The position numbers and the translations under genes are program-made. Positions 1-11,211 of a stretch of DNA of 64,000 bases are shown here, piece after piece (position 1 is the first letter of the stretch; each line of letters starts with the position of its first letter). This stretch comes from Protonemura montana (lineage: Eukaryota > Arthropoda > Insecta > Plecoptera > Nemouridae): NCBI GenBank assembly GCA_947568835.1, contig OX387605.1, positions 12,962,418-13,026,417 of the forward strand, in the 5' to 3' direction. Below the pieces are notes generated by a model. It was not told the origin of the DNA, did not search any database, and was given only the letters and a program-made list of their open reading frames with translations.

Positions 1-3000
1 GGCATTTGTAGTTTATTGGCGCAGTAAATTTCGATGGAATGGACATATCCGATGCACTATATACGTTCTGCTTGGTGCTCTGTGGGTAAGGGTTAAATTC
101 CAGGAGATTCCAGTGAAATGTACGCAAGGGCATGGGAGCAACGCGGTGAGCTCCAGATGCAGACTCTGGAATTCTGTGTTCTGTCAAGAGACTATGGGAT
201 CCCGTTACCCGCTTCAGTGGTTCTTAGACGAAGGTGATCGTGGATATAGCAGGAACACTAAGTTTCTTACATAGAGGCTAGGGCCACACCTGGAGAAGTC
301 AGAGAATGGAAACAAGCAGCGTCTTTTGGTTCGTTGGGGAAATGTAGAAGGTCGGGAAATATGGAGCAGTGTGAAAATAAGAAATAGCGAGGATTTCTTA
401 TAAATGTATTGCCACCTCTTGGTAGTTGCGGTCGACACTAAAACTTAGCGAGATTAAATAACATTTAACTGCTGCTAGTAGACCAAGTAAATAAACAACC
501 CCAACGTAAATAATTAATATGCGCATAATATAAAAACTTTTTTCTGTTGATTTAGTTAGACTTTGTGAAAATTGACTTTGTGAAAATTGCTCATTGCATT
601 TCCCAACCGACGTGTTCGATAACCACACCCGACATCGCAAACAAAACAAAACAAACTCCAGTTCAGCCTGCATTGCGCTATCGGGTCTCAAATCCTTCCA
701 AACGTTACCTGCCTGGAACATTTCAATTCAATCTATTTGCCTATATTGGTGCGTCGCTGAAGCCTCGCTCTCACATACAACCAGCCTTTTAAAGCTGAAC
801 GCGGGGCAAAGCGACCCAGGAACTCGGTTCCCGAGGTCAATATGTGACTGCTGGTGAGCCACCACGAAGTTTCAGGGAAACGAGAAGAAACTTTGCGCGC
901 GGCTACCTTCCACCTCCCTCGAGCTCGATTCCACTTTCATAACTTATTCATCCAGCTTTCTACGTGAATGATTGTTGTCTTCAGTTGTCGGCCGCGTGAG
1001 CGCGAAGATAATTAATTTTGGCTTATAAGGTGAGTACTTGTCTTTCGGAAACAAGCATATTATCCGATTAACATACATCTCATTTTTATGTTTAAACCTT
1101 CGCCTTGAGTTTTAATATGTAAAGCTGCCATGTATAAAGCCTCGTAGTACGCGTGGTCTAGAACCATAGCCAAGGTTTAAAATAACATATCTGCATTGTA
1201 TAACAATGAGATTCCGTATTCCCTTGGTAGTAGCCACAACTACCGAGCACTGAAAATATTATTACTTCGAATAAAGCGCGTTGCCGCCACGGGTTTCCCG
1301 ACGTCGGTAGCTAGTCCTTCTTCGCGCCCCGCACGCGCGGCGAAGAGATGAGCGTTAAGCTGCTTAAGCGTCAACCTGGTCTGCACACCGAGATGGGCCC
1401 AATCTCTCCCCGCTTGCGCTGCGCAAGCTGATATCATTCACCGACGACACGCGAAAAGCGAGATTCCACACGCGCTCGAAGCGGTGACGGCACCTCATGT
1501 GTGTTCCCGAGGGAAGAAAAGCTGAAAGCTATCTCATGTGGTTGGGAAGCTCTACTTTTTGATCTCGCTTCAATAGTCACTAATCTCTTTGACTCATATC
1601 AATCGTCTACCTATATAATGTATTGTGCTCCAGTGAAATTTCATTGCGTTCCATGAATTTTCGGTTGAAAGCTTTGAGTGATCAGCAAATTTATATGGAT
1701 CCTTTTTTTTGTGAAGAACACTGAAAAAGAGGTATTGGAATTTATTTTCATCAAGCTTACCAAAGACTCACCCTTAGGTGTATATATAACGCCGTGAAAC
1801 TCTAAAAGTAAGCGTGTCGGATACCTAGTGTATCAGAAATCAATGATGTGTCCAACTATATATGTATACTGGATGGAGTGTATTACTTTTATCGCAGAAA
1901 GTCAACTCCTGCAGCCCAAGAAGGTGATTACTGATATAGCAGGTACACGATCGACATGGGGTTACGCGAGTGGAGATAACCCAGCCGCTGGCATGGTATC
2001 CACAGTGTGCGCTGTAAGGAAAAGCCATCTTTTATCGGTGGTAGCAAGTTAGTGCGATGAGAGAGTACGTCTCAGGACACATGAGGTGAACGTTTAACAG
2101 CAAATTGTCTCGAATTGGTGTTTGAATTACGGCGACGACGAGGGCGAAGCCGAGGGCGGCTGACGAATAGCAAAAATTGTGCACGAAAACAGCAAGAGTA
2201 GTTTATGGGAAGATTATTTTGGTCGTAATTTAACGTGATTAAAAGTTTGGAAGCATACCTTGTAATGGAAAACTGAGTTGTTAATTAATATCAAACGCTT
2301 GTCTGCTACTCGTCGAATAATGATAATAATAATCAAGGTTGGAAAATCTACCTGCAATTTTAATATGTCGGGAGGTATGTGAGCAAACGATGATGTCGTT
2401 GCGAAAAACGAGTGAAATTACAAAATATATTAGAATTCGGTTCCTTGCGAGGAACTGAAAATAATGTTGATGTTTTACAATTTCTGATATACTTTTATAC
2501 CCATTTTTTATTTTTATCTCATTTTATAAAGTCTCGATCCTTTTATAATATTTTTTCTACTTGTTTCTACCTTAAGTGATTTAAAGAAAAAATCTGTGGG
2601 TAGAGATTCGATTAATTTCAAAATCTTCGATATTCTAGAATCTAGATGGGGAGGTATAAGGAAAGTAAGCTGGCGCCATGATAGTTAATGATTGAGAATA
2701 ACTTGCTTGAAATGCTGTGTGGGAAAAAAAGCAAAAAGCTTGCCAACAAGCAAAAGTCAGAGTGTTTTCTACAGTGTTTCCTTGCTAGACGCAGCTCATC
2801 TTTCCTCGTCATAGCGATGAGAATGCATACCAATAAAATCTCGTGTCATACTTTCAATCGAGGTTCTGCAATTTTCCACCACGATTATTAGATAATACCA
2901 ATGTTGTTTTTATTGAAATTCTCATTGCACCAGTTATGGTCTGTGATCGTTTGTATGGCGCATTTATCGGCCCACCGCTGCCGCCAATATAAGTAGTGGT

Positions 3001-3923
3001 GGTATTCATGCTTAAACCATTTCATTTATTTAAATTTGACTCGTCGGTATGACTCCTGAATGTATATAAATGGCGGTGCAAAAACGAATGTGTCCTAATA
3101 TTTTAATTGAAATAAACAACACACACTAACAAGCTATATTAACCCGATATAGAATGGTTTGAAAAGAGGACATTGCTTCCTTTTTGTGGTGTCCATATGT
3201 GGATGTGTATGCAATTTTGTTTGTTTTTTTTTTGGTTGCGCGTACAATATTCATTTCTGTAACATGTTTCCATATTTGAAATACCTTTTCATATATGTAA
3301 ATAGTTTAGATGAAAATAGAAAACATGGCACCCACGTGCAATCCGTGTTTAGTACTATGCTAAACGTGCGCTAAACATTAGAACTAATATTTTCATCCCT
3401 AGGCCATTGCGGTCAAAACTGTAAACTGCACATTGCATTAGTGCGCGTGCACTCTTACGTAATTACCCGCCATCCGCTCGCAAAGTGCATTTGCATCCGC
3501 CTTGCTAATTGCACAAATAGCAATTTGGCGAAAAGCCCAATTGGCACCGGCTTTAACAGAAAGGGATTGGTGCGCCTAGAGTACACCCCTAAATGCTATT
3601 GTTCTGAAATCACAACAAGAGGGTCTGCTTTAAACTTAGGAAATGAAGACTTAGCGTTTTTTCTCCCGGATTAGCGCATTAAACATAGATGTCACGGATT
3701 TGCTTGCACTTAAACCATGTCCTAGTAAACCCTCAGGATAATTACCGGCAACCCTTATCTAAAAGATAAGTCGACCGAAGTCCTTCCTTGTTTGAGGTCA
3801 ACCCTATGATTTGTGGCAGGAAGGCTATCTGAAAGGTTAAGTGCTAACCGATTGAGTTAGCTACGACTTGGAGTGATAACTAACTAGCGGGTAATTACCC
3901 AGTGATTAGCCATGGCCACTTAC
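1..3923. other. Presumed TRPM intron; no exon seen
   Basis: Left of TRPM exon 2 no splice-bounded segment resembles the rest of the channel. A GC-richer patch lies near 1270-1440 and a 15-base direct duplication (actttgtgaaaattg) near 560-590. I see no RNA gene or transposon here. Confidence 0.4.
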
Positions 3924-4003
3924 CTGTGCTCGTCTGCCTGACTTGGAATGAACTTAACGCAGTCGCGCTTCTGGAAGTTGGCTTCGATCCAGCTACGAGC
4001 AGC
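3924..4003 (-). CDS. Trpm: TRPM coding exon 2 (start of the TRPM homology region)
   Basis: The acceptor TTTTTCCAG and donor AG/GTAAGT bound 80 bases encoding AARSWIEANFQKRDCVKF and then IPSQADEH, with two bases of the next codon. The Ser-Trp-Ile-Glu motif and Cys-Val-Lys-Phe-Ile-Pro block are diagnostic of TRPM N-termini. Confidence 0.88.
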
Positions 4004-7000
4004 CTGGAAAAACGAGAAACAAACGCAAATTGTGAACGTTATTTGTGATTTACTTTTTAATGAAGTGCTTTCTCGCAAACCCAAGGAAGGTTGTAGTCTA
4101 GACTGGACTCTATTTCTGGTAAGATGACCTAGTCCCCACAAGTAAGGAATTAACGTTTGGTCTGTGTACTTCAACTCGAAGATCGGAGAATGGCGGGGAA
4201 GTGTAAAACTAAATTGCACCTCACAAGGAGCGCGTGATTAAATGGAGAAACAATTTATCCAATTAATGAGTGTTATCGTCTTAAGTTTGCCGTCCACACA
4301 AAGTTCTGCACTTTACTAATTACTTTAGTTTGTGCATTGCAGCAAGATCCTATCTAGCGCGCCCAAAGTTTTATAGGTCCTGGTGCTGCTGCTATCTCGT
4401 TGTTTCCTCTACCCTCGTACCCTGGTTTTTGCAAACGAGGACGAAGCGGGTTTTAAGGAGCTGTAATCCCTATGCGGAGAGGCAATATCGGACCAAATGA
4501 GAATTGACTAAAATCAAATTGAATCGGATTTAATTGGTGTCACTTAGCGAGTTGGAAGCAATCAATCAATTAACAAGTGAATCAACATGTTATGTTTGAA
4601 CAGGAAACAAGTTTTGATGCGAAATAAATCAATGGGTTCACCGTGGTGTTACACAGTGCCATCATTTAACATTTCTCTACTCTTTGAATTGTAAAGCAGA
4701 TTTTGGCCAACCTTGAGAGAATGTAGCGTAAAAGCACCCTGTCTCCAAAGGACGCACTAAAGGGCCTATTAGCTCGTACACTTCGCGATACCGTAGACGC
4801 ATTCATTGCGTCATTAAGCCCTTTTGTACCTTTTGATTACTGCCATGAAAGGGCAGGTAAAAAAATCATTCCACACACAACACAACTGCACGCCGTTTTG
4901 CAGTGGACTTCGTAAAGTCCACGGTGCATTTGCAAACTTTCCCTGCTCGTAAAAGCTGCTTGTGCAGGCGCGGTGTTTACGAAGCAATTTGCTTTGTTTA
5001 CGATTATCGGAGGCTGAAGAACAAAGCCTGTCAACACTCAGTACCTTTATTGCGTAGCAACGCAGAAAAGTATGTTATACGAAATACTCCATTTATGTCG
5101 GAGCAATTGCCTGGCACAATTCGACGCCGTTTAGTACAATATGAAGGCATTTAATTGCTGGTTCTCTGTTATGCGTGAAAAATACGAATTAGTTTAAGAA
5201 TCCACAAAAGGAGAACCGTTCCTTTCAGCTTTTCTCATTATGGAAACTAAAAGATGTCAAACTTAAAAAAATGTATTTCCCCAGACAGGCATTCGCCGAA
5301 CGTCAGAAACTTCGACCCCAAACGACCCTTCTAGTCTCACGTACTGAACGTGTAGAGCGAAATACATGATTGCTGATGGCAGCGAACCCTGGTACGCCGG
5401 GAATCCGTTGATGGATCCTCAGCAGCGTCAGTCATTCAGCGACCCACCGCTGCCGCCAAAACCCACCTTGGGAATGCGTCGCTTAGGCAGCACCTCCTCG
5501 ATGTTGATGGGGGTGTCGGCAAACGACTGGTGCATTCCATACGTGAACTCTCTCCAAGCCATCGCGAGATGCCACCCTCTCAAGTCTCAGACGTAGCACA
5601 AAAGTAATACGGTAGGTAATGAAAATTTGGAGAACAGAAAAAAAAACTTAGATACACGGAACACGTTGCAAAAAAACGTAAGTGGATAGCGATGAGACGC
5701 GTATGCTCGCGTTGCTTCTGAGAGATTACCCGAATTAAAGGAAAGTCTCCGAGCTTTTATACTTTGTCTGATTACTTAATAAAGTACATGAAGAGAAGGT
5801 AATAATAATCTTTATCAGTTGCGGCGTTCGTGTAAATATTTTCTCATCGAGATGGGACTTTTTAAGATGGGACAAGCGCTAAAAAAAAAAGAAAAATAGG
5901 GCGATGCAAAACGCGTTTAGGTAAACAATGCAACCATAGTTCGGTAAATGGGCCATGCTTATTCAAAGATATGGAACAGTTAGGACTTTGCAAAGAACTA
6001 TCGATTCAACCAAAGGGCACACGTAGGCTGTTTTCTTTTTTTAATGTGCACGTGTTTTATGGTTAATTTTACCCGTGCAGGGCGCGTTTCAGCGGATAGC
6101 AAACCTCACGCATTTATTTTGCCTACGCGCATCTTTCCTCTAATTTTTTATCTGCTACATAAACAAACGAACCATATTTAGGTGTAACAAACAAATCAAA
6201 TTGTTATAGGAATACTACATAATGGCACGAGCACCCAATCCAAAACACAAAATGATGTATAAGTCTCGAAGTGGCTATATAAATAAACATTACCATACAT
6301 TATTGAATGTATGATTTTCATTATCATGCCTTATATATTCATTTATTTAGTGCAATTCTAAAAAAACCACACACATAATTACTACAAAAATTGCATCGAT
6401 GTCTCGATGAGTGCATGGGTATTGAGTAATAATTAATATGCCTACATGGCATTCATTAAACATCTGCAAATAAATATCGTGAACGCTTATACAATATGGC
6501 ATTACCTATTTAAACAATAGCTTCTACATTTCTGAAACAATGCTCGCGACAGAATTGATGTCAGTTTATGTCCCGACCAATCGACATAGAGAGGAGCGGG
6601 GCTTCTCTTGCTCTAGAGCGATGTTGTTACGTCAGATAGAGCCACCAGCATCTAGTTTATAACTATTTGGCGATCACTAGGGCGTCTGCTGTGATTCAAT
6701 ACCTGTCGCGAGGAATATTTTACACTAAGTCAACAGGTGACACGCTAACTACTGCTTATTGCATAAATATATATTCTGAAAAATTACAATAGAGTGCTTT
6801 CACAAATAGACTTGAAATGTTAGTCTCATCTAAAAGGGTCCCTCCAAAATTCTGGTTGAAACTTGCTCTGAAACTTTTCCTACATCCAAGACTTCAAAGG
6901 TTTGGAGCTTGATCGATATCCAATGACCATAAAACAGAAACACAGCTGTTGCCAAATCAGAACGGCCTGGGCGAAACATTTTATCCTAGGTCAAGAACCT

Positions 7001-10000
7001 TAAGATACAGTTAATTGTGGAAAAAGAGAGAGAAATAAAACGAATTAGATCATCCATCAATGTTTGCTTACAAGAAGACATGTTGATAGCGCCGTGAATG
7101 AGTGCTAACTTATGGTGTCGCGTCTTCGGCCGGGGTCCAAGGCTGTCGATTTGTCCCCCAGCCAGACACATGTGCTGAGAGACGAGCCTCTCTGAGCCTG
7201 AACATGTGACAGCCTACACACGTGACCGGCTGAACACGTGACCGTGTAAGCAAAGCAGCATGCGCTGTACCAGCGCCGTCTACACATTTACAGTCTGGCA
7301 GGAAATGTGGTCCGCCGTCGCCGATAAGAACATCAATCAGAGCCGAGAATGAGTTGGTAAAATCCTATTACCACGCTATCAAAAGCAGCTTTACTTGATA
7401 ACTCTATGATGATAATCTGGATGGTATGTTTACTTATTTTAGTGTGGTTTACATGCCTACAATCTCTGTAAAACAAAAAGAATAATCTCACCGTGGAGTT
7501 TAAGTAATTTCCGGAGTGTGTTTCTGGAGGGTAACTCAATTCGAACGGTTGGCGTATTTGACGGCGGATTACCAAAGCTTTGTGAAGGCTTCTGTTGTAA
7601 AAAAAAAGGCTTTCTCGGTTTCATTCTCAAGTTTCGGCGGCTACACGTAAGACGCAACGGGTATCGACTACTTTTGAGCCGCTTGGACGCTCATTTGACT
7701 TTCAGAGTTCGGGCGCTCCGGGAATGTCGGGAAGAAAATTTCCTCCCGAGGCTGCCCGAATCCCGGGTTCCGACTGCTGACAGAAGCAGACACTCACTTA
7801 AAGTTACCGAAGGAAATCCGTTTTGCTCGAGCCGGGCTACCGCGAGGTCATGGGGAGGGTAGAGGTATGTTTTTTAAATTAGCGTAAAACTCCTTCAACT
7901 TCAGTGGAAAATTTGAATATATTCTGTACGTATACAAACCCGCTAAGACAAAGTTTTCGCATAAAAAATTTAAACGTATTTCAGATTTCACATCCGTCTG
8001 AAATACGTTAAAAAAAAAGCGCCGCGATATGAATGATAAAAGCACCCTTTTGTGGCTACATTTTTGATCGATCATGAACTCGAACGAACACAAATTTAGT
8101 ATTCTGCACATGAGATGTATGACCTAAGCTATAGGTGGAGCAATCGTCTTCTATCTCCTTCGAAATGCAATGCCCTGGTGTAAGCGTATTCGAGGGAAGC
8201 GGTGGTGAATAGGGCTTACTGTACCAGGCACCTTATCTCGTGATGTATTTATCAATCCGGATGCAATTCCCAGTTTTACCCCAGTGCACTGATCAATAAC
8301 AGCATCCTCGCCGTCCTGTCAGTGTCACCGTCGAGACTTAACCGAAGCGAACCAAAAAAACTCAAACTTATAGGTCCCCAGGAAATAAGGTAGCCTAGAG
8401 TGGATTAAAACCATCCTCTGCGACGATTTAGTGTGACTTTCAGCCAACCACGCCACGTCTCCTAGTTCTGGCCGATGGTAATGAGATTGTCCCTGGATCA
8501 AATTGCTGGAACAACGTCGTTGTCCCGAACCGTGCGACACCGTGCGGCGAGCTTGGAGCAATATCCTGGGCCATGGCGCGACGTGCCCGTATCTCGGGAC
8601 GACGTCGGCAATTTCCAGCCCCATGGATGACTTGACCCAGATCGCGAGCCGCGAGCGCAATATGCAACAAGTGACGGCCATTTGACAGGTCTGTCACGTG
8701 GTTCCTTGTTGCTTTTGCTTTGTTGTGAAAACGAATCGAGAGCAATTAAATTGATATTGAAGGATGGAACGATTTCTTGGCAAGAGATCAAACGATCGAC
8801 GCTTGCACATCTTGGCCTTGGGGTTTACACTTTTTTTTGTAAAAATATCTCAGAGTAGCAGAGGCTGAACTTCAAATCGAATTCAAAACAACTGGGTTCG
8901 TGCTGATTTAGCAAAGAGTCGTATTTTTCGTACTGTTCGTTTCGTTCGGCAACGCGCGACCCCACTATACATTTATCGTGTGCAAAGACGCCGCGACGCC
9001 CTATAAAAAGGCGTCGCTGAACGCAGACTACAAAGAAAACAGCTTCGAATGGCTAGGTTTTAGCTATAGGTTCTCTTTCTATAGTGTTCTGTAACAATGC
9101 CCGGGCCACAAGCTTCTGCAATTTGTGTAAATCAGGGTTACCACAACTTTCGTTGTCGGTGGTGTGTCTCGAGTGTCGAACCCGACGCGACCGAATCCCA
9201 GTCCCGAGGGTACCTCAACTTGTCGACTAATTAAAGATAAGTTTAATTCAATTCTCGGCAGTTGCGAAGACGCCGCGAGTTGGACTCGAGATATATTTAT
9301 TCAAGACTAGCATAATTGCGTTATTCGCAAGACGACGTCGACTATATTTTCCGTATCGTGGAAGCGACTCTCGATTCGTTACGCCGATGTTATAGAGCAC
9401 CCTAATTGGAGGTGCTGTGATTCCAATGTAAAAAGTTCTGCGCCCCTGCCCCGTTCCTCACCAGGCAAACACGGACAGCTCGTGCCCAGTTTTGCAAATT
9501 GGAGCGCCGTGGCGTTCCCCGAAAGCAACGCAGGACCGCGATAAAGGTGATCGTTGGCGCCGGGACCCGCTGCGTTACGGTTCCGACGCTGCTATCGATG
9601 TTCGATCGTCGTACCATCAGTCAATGCAAATTTCGATTTGCTTTGTTGTCCATATCGATGCTGGCACGACTATCATGTAAAGCTCCTCCCGTGACGGAGT
9701 CGGTTCACATTAAGTGGAAGAGTGATTCACAGCATACATAGGACTTGTGTGATTAAATTTGCGAGCGTTATTTGATGCTGGGCCACATCAAATTAAAAGT
9801 ACACAGTTTTTAAGCATTTTTTTTTTCTCCGGTCCAGCATGCATATATAATGGGGTGGCGGTCCGAAGCGGAAAATACAGTGCGGGCAACTCGGACACAA
9901 TAAAATCACCGCGCCGAAATTGCGGTCGGAAATCCCAGTGGAGTTGCAAATACCAAGCGACACATCGCGGGCCGCACGTGTACGACAAGGCGCTTACATC

Positions 10001-11208
10001 GCCAAAATAATAAACGTCGTTACACAACACGATCATGTACCTCTTTGTATGAATCCTATAGCAATGTACTTTCAGTTCATTATCCACAGAGTATTTCCTC
10101 ATTTAAAGCTGGGTTTGCGCTATCTTTCACACAATATTTCAGATCGACTCGCATGAGAGAACTGAACCCCACGTATTTTTTGGCAGCCTTTGCTGCGTGT
10201 GAGAGACTCTTTTTTAATGTTCTCGAATTGTGCGTATCCTGACGCGTTCTAGCCAGTCGTCGCGTACCGGTTTGCTACACGCATGAACAATGGCTAGGTT
10301 TCTAAGCAGACCTGGCTGGACCAGGAGCTGGACTGAAAGGACTTAGCCAAGGAGCCGGAGGGTAGATCGCCGAACCAGCCCGCTCTACAGCGAGTAAAAA
10401 AATAGCCAATGTGCTAATTACAATGTCTGGTAGTCGACATGTTACCTATTAATCTCGATCAGATTATTAATTTCTAGATGGTAACGCCATGGGAGAACGA
10501 AATGTGTTTCACTATGGCATAGTCCTACGTTATTATTAACGATTTTTTCCGAGATGATTTGTATGATAATGAAGGTGTAACGACGTTAGCGTAGGTAGAC
10601 ATTGCAGAAAATATTTGCAAGAAACAAAGGATTGAGGCTGTGATACCCAACTCTTTGCTGGCAAACATAACTTTCGAAATCTGACGTCTAGCCATCGCAT
10701 TTTTTGTTTTCCTTAAAAATAACTTTGCATCCGAAGAGGGTGTGAACAGGCGCTCCTTGGCAATGCCCCGCAGAGAGGATCAACAGTTTGCCCTCGGGAA
10801 TCGGTCGGAGACTGGAGGCTGCAGTCATTCTCTCTCTCTCGCTTAGTTCTTACCGTTCTCGTCTTGGACGTGCCGGACTTGGACTTCATCTCGCCGACGC
10901 ACTATTCGCGGTGTCGCAATGTGACCCAATCGGTGGTCGAAGCCATCACCGGATACCATCGTTCATTCGACAGAACACGACACTCGGCGTCGCTGCAGCA
11001 GACACATGAACGATGCACGTTTCAGACCGCGTCGGGACACGATCCCCGGACCCGACACTCGCTCTCGATCAGCTTACCAACCGTACCGGCAACCAACCGA
11101 CACAAAAAACAGCGTGCGAAACAAACGGCACGAAACGATCCACACAACTTTTCGCAACGCGAAGCCAAAACTATTCGAACCCTGTACGATCAAAAACCCA
11201 GCCGCACT
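3924..11208 (-). CDS. Trpm: TRPM-family cation channel, 5' part of gene (continues left of window)
   Basis: Two coding exons (5562-5467 and 4003-3924) join in phase 0 and encode the first 58 residues of a TRPM channel, a non-selective cation channel of the plasma or organelle membrane. Exon 2 carries the family hallmark: a Ser-Trp-Ile-Glu start, then aromatic, Lys-Arg-Asp-Cys-Val-Lys and an Ile-Pro-Ser end (SWIEANFQKRDCVKFIPS). This opens the TRPM homology region in animals. Exon 1 starts at the ATG at 5562 (Met-Ala-Trp-Arg), preceded by an in-frame TGA. An upstream non-coding exon at 11208-11078 is inferred. Exon 2 ends with two bases of a codon before GTAAGT, so the third coding exon must supply one base; it was not found before position 1, so that intron exceeds 3.9 kb. 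The channel core lies outside the window. Family call is firm, subtype unknown. Confidence 0.82.
4004..5466 (-). other. TRPM intron between coding exons 1 and 2
   Basis: The 1.46-kb interval is bounded by GTGGGT at its start and TTTTTCCAG at its end on the minus strand. It is AT-rich and holds no recognisable insertion. Confidence 0.6.
5467..5562 (-). CDS. Trpm: TRPM coding exon 1 (start codon exon)
   Basis: Encodes 32 residues from MAWREFTYG to KRRIPK and ends AAG before the donor GTGGGT. A plausible acceptor (pyrimidine-rich tract ending CTGAG) lies about 24 bases before the ATG on the minus strand, which suggests a spliced 5' leader. Its phase-0 end matches the phase-0 start of the exon at 4003. 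The N-terminal residues could be isoform-specific. The plus strand is open here too, but has no splice or homology support. Confidence 0.7.
6294..6313. repeat. Small inverted repeat
   Basis: CATACATT and AATGTATG form an 8-bp stem around a 4-base loop in AT-rich sequence. Chance is plausible. Confidence 0.4.
7202..7242. promoter_or_regulatory. Three-unit E-box array with 16-bp period
   Basis: ACATGTGAC (7202), ACACGTGAC (7218) and ACACGTGAC (7234) recur at exactly 16-bp steps. The last two have the CACGTG core bound by bHLH or bHLH-Zip factors, the first the related CATGTG. The spacers differ, so this is a diverged short tandem array or a selected cluster. It lies within the inferred TRPM first intron. 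Confidence 0.55.
7973..8009. repeat. 13-bp perfect inverted repeat (hairpin)
   Basis: AACGTATTTCAGA (7973-7985) is matched exactly by its reverse complement at 7997-8009, with an 11-base loop. Pairing extends a few more bases with one mismatch. It could be an RNA hairpin, a dimeric factor site or a remnant of a terminal-repeat element; nothing nearby decides. Confidence 0.75.
9002..9009 (+). promoter_or_regulatory. TATA box of a candidate plus-strand promoter
   Basis: TATAAAAA sits in a GC-rich setting, with likely start sites about 30 bases downstream in GCAGACTAC. The transcript would first meet a four-codon upstream frame at 9050 and then the 45-codon frame at 9098. It is antisense to TRPM and within its inferred first intron. 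The TATA match is strong; use as a promoter is inference. Confidence 0.45.
9098..9235 (+). CDS. Possible short coding exon downstream of the TATA box
   Basis: An ATG opens 45 codons starting MPGPQASAIC and ending in TAA. A possible donor, CGAGG/GTACCT, lies inside it, so it could be the start of a longer spliced gene. No homology is recognised. It is listed only because of the promoter just upstream; an untranslated leader or chance frame is equally possible. Confidence 0.18.
11078..11208 (-). promoter_or_regulatory. Inferred TRPM core promoter and non-coding first exon
   Basis: On the minus strand an arthropod-type initiator TCAGT (11210-11206, +1 at 11208) is followed at exactly +28 to +32 by GGTTC (11181-11177). 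This fits the downstream promoter element consensus RGWYV at its required spacing. No TATA box precedes it. The following 131 bases contain no ATG on this strand and end at a good donor, TTG/GTAAGC (intron from 11077). The next coding exon with an acceptor on this strand is TRPM exon 1, 5.5 kb away. Assignment to TRPM is inference from order and strand. Confidence 0.5.
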
Positions 11209-11211
11209 GAC

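Larger units (their letters stand above)
5563..11077 (-). other. Inferred first intron of TRPM with embedded regulatory elements
   Basis: About 5.5 kb with no supported TRPM exon. It contains a three-unit E-box array (7202-7242), a long hairpin (7973-8009), a GC-rich patch (about 8440-8700) and a TATA-type promoter on the plus strand (9002). Intron status depends on the inferred first exon at 11208-11078. Confidence 0.4.

Noticed and set aside
5366-5596. 76-codon plus-strand frame
   Set aside because: It overlaps TRPM exon 1 on the other strand, which has splice phase and homology context; the plus frame has neither.
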